A DNA stretch of 6,523 nucleotides from Deltaproteobacteria bacterium (lineage in GTDB: Bacteria; Bdellovibrionota; UBA1018; UBA923). Both the position numbers and the translations under genes were made by a program. The notes below the pieces were generated by a model. That model saw only the letters and a list, made by a program, of their open reading frames with translations. It made no database searches and was not told the origin of the DNA. The stretch lies in NCBI GenBank assembly GCA_016194725.1, contig JACQAW010000288.1, positions 1 through 6,523 on the forward strand, read 5' to 3'. Of this stretch, positions 5,659 to 6,523 are shown in pieces; within the stretch, counting starts at the first letter, position 1; each line of letters begins with the position of its first letter.

Positions 5659-6219
5659 TCATTTTTTTGAATCGAAGTTCAGCTCACGGACAAAATGATT
5701 GTCGTAGCCGCCTGGGTTCTTGACCAGGTACTTCTGGTGGTATTCCTCGGCCGGATAAAAGATTCCGGCGGGCGCAAGCTGGGTGGTGAGTTTCGCGTTC
5801 CACGCCTTGGAGTCCTCAATTTTCTTCATCAGCGCCTCAGCCTCTTTTTTCTGCTTTTCGCCATGGAAGAAAATAGCCGACCGATATTGAGTGCCCCGAT
5901 CGTTGCCCTGCTGATCGGCCGTCGTGGGGTCGTGCATCTTGAAAAAATGCACGAGCAGGTCCTGGTAGCTCAGCTTGCCTGAGTCGAATTTGATCTCGAG
6001 CGATTCGGCATGCCCGGTCGTTCCCGTGGTGACGTCGTGGTAACCCGGATTTTTCAACGTACCTCCAGTATATCCCACCTTGGTGTCGAGCACGCCTGGC
6101 AGCTTTCTGAAGTATTCCTCGGTACCCCAGAAACACCCCGCAGCCACCGTGGCTGTTTCAATTTTGCTTTCCGCGTGAGCCCCGGACAAAACGAGTAAAA
6201 TCATGAAAGTTTTAAGCAT
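5659..6219 (-). CDS. msrA: secreted peptide-methionine (S)-S-oxide reductase MsrA, single-cysteine type
   Basis: MsrA reduces the S form of methionine sulfoxide in proteins back to methionine. From the ATG at 6219 the product has 186 residues. Residues 1-16 are a short signal peptide (MLKTFMILLVLSGAHA), pointing to a periplasmic enzyme. The catalytic GCFWG is at 28-32 with Cys29. Other family motifs are GYTGG (49-53), GHAE (69-72) with the catalytic-site Glu72, HDPTT (96-100), NDRGTQYRS (106-114) and AEEYHQKYL (157-165). Cys29 is the only cysteine: the place where many MsrAs carry a resolving cysteine reads NPGGYDNHF (168-176). Recycling must therefore use an outside thiol rather than an internal disulfide. 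An in-frame ATG at 6258 would place 13 polar residues before the signal peptide; the AGAGGAG site six bases before 6219 settles the start. A promoter lies upstream at 6271-6298. The family call is very secure. Confidence 0.95.
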   Translation of the reverse strand: MLKTFMILLVLSGAHAESKIETATVAAGCFWGTEEYFRKLPGVLDTKVGYTGGTLKNPGYHDVTTGTTGHAESLEIKFDSGKLSYQDLLVHFFKMHDPTTADQQGNDRGTQYRSAIFFHGEKQKKEAEALMKKIEDSKAWNAKLTTQLAPAGIFYPAEEYHQKYLVKNPGGYDNHFVRELNFDSKK

Positions 6220-6225
6220 ACGCAG

Positions 6226-6232
6226 CTCCTCT
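6226..6232 (-). promoter_or_regulatory. ribosome-binding site that fixes the msrA start
   Basis: AGAGGAG on the minus strand lies six bases before the ATG at 6219. This favours a product that begins directly with the signal peptide over one starting from the ATG at 6258. Confidence 0.7.
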
Positions 6233-6270
6233 TCAGATATTAATTCGTTTGGCCTCAAAAAAGGTTACAT

Positions 6271-6298
6271 TTTATAGCAGGATGCCTAAATATGCCAA
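6271..6298 (-). promoter_or_regulatory. sigma-70 promoter for msrA
   Basis: TTGGCA (6298-6293), a 16-base spacer and TATAAA (6276-6271) on the minus strand each match the consensus at five of six positions. The start point near 6264 gives a leader of about 45 bases. The promoter lies just after the stop of the truncated ABC-transporter remnant, so msrA does not depend on it. Confidence 0.6.
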
Positions 6299-6311
6299 AC
6301 TCTGAGCGTTC

Positions 6312-6523
6312 TTACCGTTCAGTCGTAGTGCCCCTGCGGCGGGCCCTGGAATTTGTGTGGCTGGCCGACTCGCGCAGTACCGTGGCCATGGCGCGGTACT
6401 CCGATTGCCTGCGCGCATTTTGCATTTTGTCGTAGAACTCGGCGTTCTCGAAATAATGCAGCTCCAGGCGCAAGGCCTTGCGAATGATGCGGGAGTTGAT
6501 GAGAAAGCCGATCTTGTGGTCCA
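6312..6523 (-). pseudogene. truncated ABC-exporter membrane domain (3' end of remnant; 5' part beyond window)
   Basis: Reading in from the right edge gives 69 residues to a TAA at 6314-6312. Residues 1-50 include INSRIIRKALRLELHYFENA followed by EFYDKMQNARRQSEYRA, closely resembling the coupling-helix region of ABC exporter transmembrane domains (L-x-L-x-YFE-x-x-EFYD-x-x-x-x-AR). In such proteins this region lies roughly 110-150 residues into a chain of about 600, and should be followed by further membrane helices and the ATPase domain. Here the match ends near base 6372 with ATVLR and is replaced by about 19 hydrophilic residues (ESASHTNSRARRRGTTTER) before the stop. No Walker A, signature or Walker B motif is present. 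The gene is most likely a remnant left by a deletion or frameshift. A short unrelated protein or an assembly error remain possible. Confidence 0.6.

Overview
The window is ordinary, moderately GC-rich Gram-negative chromosome, with most genes read on the minus strand. Nearly every product is exported: a DUF3015 protein with a signal peptide, two lipoproteins, a small outer-membrane barrel protein and a secreted methionine sulfoxide reductase. DUF3015, the large Hydin/choice-of-anchor-D-type lipoprotein and the short single-gene transcription units together suggest a predatory or deltaproteobacteria-like lineage such as Bdellovibrionota. That placement is an inference from gene content and has not been tested. 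No RNA genes, insertion sequences, CRISPR arrays, att sites or origins are visible.

Layout from left to right. At 1-493 (minus) is the 5' part of a DUF3015 gene cut by the window edge. The divergent gap 494-673 carries a very good plus-strand promoter and a weaker minus-strand one. At 674-1507 (plus) is an alpha/beta-hydrolase lipoprotein with a TTG start. It converges on, and overlaps by 4 bases, a 1034-residue lipoprotein gene at 1504-4608 (minus). That lipoprotein has four Cys-paired Ig-like repeats of about 128 residues, long tetrapeptide arrays (Tyr-x-x-Gly/Ala and Gly-x3), and a C-terminal tail with no acidic residues. Its own promoter lies at 4648-4675, and an imperfect palindrome sits over the -10 and start point. 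At 4716-5582 (minus) is an export-signal protein with a TolB/CsgG-like N-terminal half and a probable C-terminal outer-membrane barrel. At 5659-6219 (minus) is a secreted MsrA whose only cysteine is the catalytic one. From 6312 to the right edge (minus) is the tail of a truncated ABC-exporter membrane domain, probably a gene remnant.

The genes do not form an obvious pathway. The common theme is the cell envelope: surface lipoproteins, an outer-membrane protein and a periplasmic repair enzyme. The barrel gene may be read through from msrA, because no convincing promoter was found in the 76-base gap between them. The most unusual object is the large lipoprotein: a lipid anchor, an Ig-like stalk, a Tyr/Asn/Gly/Ser low-complexity region built on a strict four-residue period, and a strongly basic end.
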